Assembly (NCBI RefSeq): GCF_023217965.1
Contig: NZ_JALPSC010000002.1
Span: forward strand, 620,001-684,000
DNA: 64,000 bases
Source: Prevotella sp. E13-27
GTDB taxonomy: Bacteria > Bacteroidota > Bacteroidia > Bacteroidales > Bacteroidaceae
Reading direction: 5' to 3'
The notes beneath the pieces are model-generated. The model saw only the letters and a program-made list of their open reading frames with translations, did not search any database and was not told the origin of the DNA. Each line of letters opens with the position of its first letter. Positions within the stretch are counted from its first letter, which is position 1. The translations under genes were made by a program, and so were the position numbers. Of this stretch, positions 60,263 through 64,000 are shown piece after piece.

Positions 60263-61582
60263 ATGATTCTCGAAGATTATCTGCGTCGCGATGCCGAGCT
60301 CTATGCCGACAAGACGGCAGTCGTTTGCAATGGTGAGGAACTGTCCTATGCCGCCCTTTATCAGAGGGTGGGGCAGCACGTCGAGACGTTGCGTGCCAAT
60401 GGCGTTCAGGCTGGTCAGGCCGTAGTGTTCCGTGCCTCTCAGGACATAGACTTCCTCGTACATTATTTCGCCATACATATTCTCGGTGCAGTAGCCGTGC
60501 CTTTGGAGTGCGATGTGCCCGAGGAGCGTTTCCATGACATCTGCCGGCTCGTTGACGGCGCCACCATTCCTGAAGGTACTGCCGACATTCTCTTCACTAC
60601 GGGCACTACAGGCCGCTCCAAGGGTGTCATGATTAGCCATCGCACTATCGTTGCCGATGCTGAAAATCTCATTGACGGACAGCTGTTCTCCCACGACCTT
60701 GTGTTCATCATCTGTGGCCCCCTTAACCATATCGGCAGCCTGTCAAAGATATATCCCATCATCCTCCTTGGCGGCACGCTCTATCTGCTTGAGGGCATGA
60801 AGAACATGGAGGAGCTGTTTCGTGCCTTCGACTATCCCTGCCAGAAGATTGCTACGTTCATGGTGCCTGCCAGCGTGCGCATGCTCTTACAGTTTGGCGA
60901 GAAGCGCCTGCGTCAGTATGTCGATAAGATTGATTTTGTTGAGATGGGTGGAGCACCGCTGCCTCCGTCTGACCAGCGCCTGCTCTGCGACACCCTGCCC
61001 AAGAGCCGTCTCTATAACACCTACGCCTCTACTGAGACAGGCATCATCTGTACCTATAACTTCAACGATGGCGTGTGCACTCCTGGCTGCTTAGGCCGTC
61101 CCATGCGCCATTCGCGCGTGTTCATCAGCGATGACGGACGCGTGGCTTGTCAGGGCCCTACACTCATGACTGGCTATGTAGGCGATGAGGAGAAGACACG
61201 CGAAGTGCTCCACGACGACACCGTCTTTACTGCCGACAATGGCGAGATAAGTGCCGAGGGCATGCTCTTTCTTTCTGGTCGCAAGGATGATGTCATAAAT
61301 ATTGGTGGCTACAAGGTTGCTCCGACAGAGGTTGAAGATGTGGCTCTGTCGTTCCCTGGCATCAAAGACTGTATATGTATCTGTGTTAGCAACCCCATGT
61401 TTGGCAACGCTTTAAAGCTTCTTTATCAGGTAGCTCCTGATACTACGGTTGCCAAGCGCGAGCTTGCTCAGTATATCAACACTCATTTAGAGAGTTACAA
61501 GGTGCCACGGCTTTACGAGCAGGTCACCGAGGTCAAGCGCACCTATAACGGAAAGCTCGACCGCAAAGCCTATCACCTGTAA
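60263..61582 (+). CDS. Adenylating acyl-ACP/CoA ligase of the cluster
   Basis: 439 residues of the ANL superfamily, shorter than typical 500-600 because the N-terminal subdomain is reduced. AMP loop FTTGTTGRSKGVMIS (about 111-125), NTYASTETG, and C-terminal KVAPTEVEDVALSFPG ... YNGKLDRKAY with catalytic Lys. Compact ligases of this kind load the aromatic starter acid onto ACP in aryl-polyene systems. Last gene of the operon, 8 nt from the convergent kinase gene. Confidence 0.88.
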   Translation: MILEDYLRRDAELYADKTAVVCNGEELSYAALYQRVGQHVETLRANGVQAGQAVVFRASQDIDFLVHYFAIHILGAVAVPLECDVPEERFHDICRLVDGATIPEGTADILFTTGTTGRSKGVMISHRTIVADAENLIDGQLFSHDLVFIICGPLNHIGSLSKIYPIILLGGTLYLLEGMKNMEELFRAFDYPCQKIATFMVPASVRMLLQFGEKRLRQYVDKIDFVEMGGAPLPPSDQRLLCDTLPKSRLYNTYASTETGIICTYNFNDGVCTPGCLGRPMRHSRVFISDDGRVACQGPTLMTGYVGDEEKTREVLHDDTVFTADNGEISAEGMLFLSGRKDDVINIGGYKVAPTEVEDVALSFPGIKDCICICVSNPMFGNALKLLYQVAPDTTVAKRELAQYINTHLESYKVPRLYEQVTEVKRTYNGKLDRKAYHL

Positions 61583-61590
61583 ATCTTGAA

Positions 61591-62211
61591 TCACTCCATC
61601 GGGAAGAGACCGAAGAGTTTGGCGTCAATCATGTCGGTGACCTGCATGAAGTCCTCTGCATTGTCGCCAAACTTACAGTGGTCGCCGTCAATCACGATTA
61701 GCTGTCCCTTGTAGGTGCTAATCCAGTCCTCGTATCTTTGTTCCAAGCCTTTCAGGTAGTCCAGTCTCATGGTCTGCTCATACTCGCGTCCGCGCTTCTG
61801 AATCTGTGCCACCAGCGTGGGTATGCTCGAGCGTATATATATCATGAGGTCGGGCAGCTTCACCAGCGATATCATCAGGTCGAACAGGTCGCTGTAGTTC
61901 TGGAAGTCGCGGTCGCTCATCAGTCCCTGTCCGTGCAGGTTTGGCGCAAAGATACGCGCATCCTCGAAGATTGTCCTGTCCTGGATAATCGTCTCCTCTG
62001 AACGTGAAATCTCCACCACCTCCTTGAATCGCTTGTTCAGGAAGTATATCTGCAGGTTAAACGACCAGCGCTTCATGTCGGCATAGAAGTCACTCAGGTA
62101 GGGGTTGTTGTCAACGGGTTCGAAACGCGGCGTCCATCCATATCGGTGGGCCAGCATCTTTGTCAGCGTGGTCTTTCCGCTGCCAATGTTTCCTGCTACG
62201 GCTATATGCAT
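61591..62211 (-). CDS. Deoxynucleoside kinase (paralogue 2)
   Basis: 206 residues: P-loop GNIGSGKTTL (7-16), then EPVDNNPYLSDFYADMKRWSFNLQIYFLNKRF, the ERS/DR-type motif IQDRTIFED, and a lid region RSSIPTLVAQIQKRGREYEQTM. Phosphorylates deoxynucleosides for salvage; dGuo/dAdo versus dCyd preference is uncertain. Tandem paralogue of the next gene, 17 nt apart. Convergent with the polyene operon. Confidence 0.9.
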   Translation of the reverse strand: MHIAVAGNIGSGKTTLTKMLAHRYGWTPRFEPVDNNPYLSDFYADMKRWSFNLQIYFLNKRFKEVVEISRSEETIIQDRTIFEDARIFAPNLHGQGLMSDRDFQNYSDLFDLMISLVKLPDLMIYIRSSIPTLVAQIQKRGREYEQTMRLDYLKGLEQRYEDWISTYKGQLIVIDGDHCKFGDNAEDFMQVTDMIDAKLFGLFPME

Positions 62212-62228
62212 AATTCTTAGTTGTTTTG

Positions 62229-62852
62229 TCAGTTAGTAAATAGTCCGAAGAGCCTCTGGTCTATGCTGTCTATTATCTTTGCGAAGTCTTTCGGGTTGTG
62301 TTCGAAGTCCAGCTCGTCCTTGTCCACCACTACGACCGGTCCCTTGTACTTGTTGAATATAAAGTCGTCGTAGCGCTTGTTCAGGTTCTCCAGATAGTCC
62401 AGCTGCATCTGCTGTTCATAGTCGCGTCCGCGCTTCTGAATGTTTCCCACGAGGTGTGGCACCGATGCCCTTAGATAAATCATGAGGTCGGGCAGCGTCA
62501 CCACCTCCATCATCTGTTCAAACAGCTCCATGTATGTCTCGTAGTCGCGGTCGCTGAGGTTGCCCATCGCCTTGTTGTTCTCCATGAACACATAGACGCC
62601 CTCGTATATCGTGCGGTCCTGAACAATGGTGTGGTCGGCATTGTGAATGTCTATAAGGTCGCGGAACCGCTCTTTCAGGAAGAACACCTCGAGGTTGAAC
62701 GACCATCGGTGTATATCCTTATAGTAGTCGTCGAGATAGGGGTTCTGTTCCACAGCCTCGAAGCGTGCCTCCCATCCGTAGTGTTTGGCAAGCATCCGCG
62801 TGAGTGTCGATTTCCCGCTTCCTATATTTCCTGCTATCGCTATATGTTGCAT
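62229..62852 (-). CDS. Deoxynucleoside kinase (paralogue 1)
   Basis: 207 residues: P-loop GNIGSGKSTL, EAVEQNPYLDDYYKDIHRWSFNLEVFFLKERF, VQDRTIYEGVYVF, and RASVPHLVGNIQKRGRDYEQQM. About half identical to the downstream paralogue; paired dGK/dAK genes that form heterodimers are known in lactobacilli, and a similar pairing is possible here. The consensus promoter ends only 7 nt before the ATG, so the mRNA is probably leaderless or nearly so. Confidence 0.9.
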   Translation of the reverse strand: MQHIAIAGNIGSGKSTLTRMLAKHYGWEARFEAVEQNPYLDDYYKDIHRWSFNLEVFFLKERFRDLIDIHNADHTIVQDRTIYEGVYVFMENNKAMGNLSDRDYETYMELFEQMMEVVTLPDLMIYLRASVPHLVGNIQKRGRDYEQQMQLDYLENLNKRYDDFIFNKYKGPVVVVDKDELDFEHNPKDFAKIIDSIDQRLFGLFTN

Positions 62853-62859
62853 AGTGTTG

Positions 62860-62891
62860 CAAAATTACAAACATTCTTTCATTCTGGCAAA
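62860..62891 (-). promoter_or_regulatory. Promoter of the deoxynucleoside kinase pair
   Basis: Minus strand: TTTG (62891-62888), 20 nt, TAATTTTG (62867-62860), exact consensus. The ATG begins at 62852. Confidence 0.85.
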
Positions 62892-62949
62892 TTATTTCCG
62901 CTTAATGTTAGAGGGCGCATGAAAAAAGATAGAGAGACGGTAACCGTTT

Positions 62950-63487
62950 AATAAGAACGCTCGGAGCGTTTAGTAAGATTGCTTGGAGCGTTTAGACCAA
63001 ACGCTTTTGTATTTTTACTCATATTTAGCCCTTGTTGTTAGCCAAATTTGATACGAGATGTGTCATTTTGCCATATTTTTCCTTCCAAATGTGTCATGGT
63101 GTTGAAATTTTGTGTCGCAGTTGTGTGCGCAAAATGAGGGGAAAAGCATCGGAACGAGGGGTTCGTGCATGTCTTTTGACACCTGTGAGAGTCGTAATTT
63201 TACTATTTCTGTACCTTTTCCAGGCTTTGGCATCGCTGGAGAGTTGTGACTATAAATATCGTAATTCATTGATTATTAGCTTTTTAGATGAAGTGTTATG
63301 TGATTGCGGTTACAGTTACAGTAGTTACAGTTGTTTTTTGAGTGGGTGTCATTTCCTTTATATTATATATATAATATATATAACTATATATATATCAATA
63401 AGTTACAAGCGTTTGCAAATGTCTCAAAGGAGATGTACACCCCTTTTATTTTAACTGTAACTTCTGTAACTGTAACCGCAGACTGTT
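62950..63487 (+). repeat. Non-coding repeat element B (~540 nt) with terminal palindrome
   Basis: Homologue of element A in the same orientation: one full and one partial copy of the GCGTTTAGTAAGATTGCT unit, ACCAAACGC, a long similar stretch (CTTGTTGTT, GTGTCATTTT and others), then arms 63306-63330 and 63455-63479 that are 25-nt inverted repeats with one mismatch, built from GTTACA units around a TA-repeat core, and the final CAGACTGTT. The 140-codon ORF across it is low-complexity over the TA core and not credible. Fills the gap between the kinase promoter and the right-edge gene. Confidence 0.8.
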
Positions 63488-63588
63488 CTCATTCCTCTAC
63501 CAGGCCTTCTAATGCCCATAGCAGTTCGTTGACCATGCTGTTGGCATAGTTGCTGACGTGGTAGCTAGAACCTGTGTGGATGTAGGAA

Positions 63589-64000
63589 TTACTCTTCTAT
63601 CTGAGAGAGCGAACGGGCGAAGGATGAAAGGAAGTTTGTGATGCTCTCAGAGGGATAGTAGCGGAAATACTTGCCTGACTGACGTACATGCCACATCATG
63701 GCCGACGTGTTGTTGGCATGTACGAAGATGTCCTTGCCCTGCTTGAAATACCAGCTGTTCTTGTCGGCACCCTGGAAGTTGAACAGCTCGCTGAGTATCG
63801 GCTTTACATTAGTTGTGGTTGAGGTTACGAAGGGCAGCTCGTCGTAGCTGAAGTCGAACAGATTGACAAGAAGGGCGCCTGCAATGTTGGCTATGGACTT
63901 GAGCTGAAGAGTGTATAGCCAGCCTTGCAGCTTCACATAATCTACATCGTTGCCTGCCACGCGAAGGAAGATGCCGAGATCGCACAGATGCTTCAGCGAG
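63589..64000 (-). CDS. Partial gene, possible nucleotidyltransferase-like protein
   Basis: C-terminal ~136 residues of a minus-strand gene running off the right edge. The visible part begins SLKHLCDLGIFLRVAGNDVD and includes LQGWLYTLQLKSIANIAGALLVNLFDFSYDELPF. The HLCDLGIFLR pattern recalls the uncharacterised nucleotidyltransferase family found near Bacteroidetes polysaccharide genes, but the catalytic part is outside the window. A GTG at 63960 is internal, not the start, since the frame is open to the edge. Confidence 0.5.
   Translation of the reverse strand, partial: SLKHLCDLGIFLRVAGNDVDYVKLQGWLYTLQLKSIANIAGALLVNLFDFSYDELPFVTSTTTNVKPILSELFNFQGADKNSWYFKQGKDIFVHANNTSAMMWHVRQSGKYFRYYPSESITNFLSSFARSLSQIEE

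Noticed and set aside
63032..63454. 140-codon ORF through element B
   Set aside because: Includes low-complexity Tyr/Ile from the TA core and has no counterpart in element A.

Overview
The window looks like the chromosome of a Bacteroidales bacterium, most likely Prevotella sensu lato. The reasons are promoters of the Bacteroidetes type (TTG, 19-20 nt, TAnnTTTG) upstream of many genes, near absence of Shine-Dalgarno sites, an UpxY-type NusG paralogue, a GTPase-impaired-looking EF-G2, HU-related and VirE_N/DUF3987 proteins, and DUF1460/DUF4421/YkvA genes. No tRNA, rRNA, CRISPR array or complete insertion sequence was found.

Layout. 1-4.4 kb: tail of an outer-membrane protein, then the ilvD-ilvB-ilvN branched-chain amino-acid operon. 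4.4-5.0 kb: a ~550-nt non-coding element (element A). 5.1-22.0 kb, minus strand: phosphohexomutase, two TPR proteins with gyrA, an operon of an oxidoreductase, DUF4421, DUF1460, YkvA and serB, two tandem acyl-CoA ligases, and hemW with a repeat-derived insert. 22.1-24.3 kb: fusA2. 24.4-34.6 kb: an accessory island with an HU-related protein, tiny promoter-driven loci, Abi_2, HNH nuclease, a broken gene, Vsr, a rod-like 6S-like RNA, small unknown genes, a VirE_N/DUF3987 ATPase and a P5-like protein. 34.7-61.6 kb: a 28-gene plus-strand operon headed by an UpxY antiterminator. 61.6-62.9 kb: two deoxynucleoside kinases. 62.95-63.5 kb: element B, homologous to A. Right edge: end of a probable nucleotidyltransferase-like gene.

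The large operon is a hybrid aryl-polyene / dialkylresorcinol (flexirubin-like) pathway. It holds three acyl carrier proteins, three complete ketosynthases and a Cys-less chain-length-factor-like partner, a ketoreductase, two hotdog proteins, a thioesterase, an adenylating ligase, DarA and DarB, a methyltransferase and a phytoene-desaturase-like flavoprotein. It also has five acyltransferase domains, a glycosyltransferase, a LolA-like carrier, an MMPL exporter and a BtrH-like acyltransferase. The expected product is a polyene acyl chain joined to a dialkylresorcinol and placed in the outer membrane. No aromatic ammonia-lyase or chorismate lyase lies in the window, so the origin of the starter is unknown.

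The most unusual material is non-coding. (1) Elements A and B share a head, length and end motif and finish in a palindromic module whose ~25-nt arms differ between loci but stay complementary within each locus; locus C has the same architecture. (2) Heptanucleotide tandem arrays sit at gene junctions, especially in the big operon, often supplying stop codons or terminator hairpins. (3) A dispersed palindromic repeat has inserted in frame into hemW.
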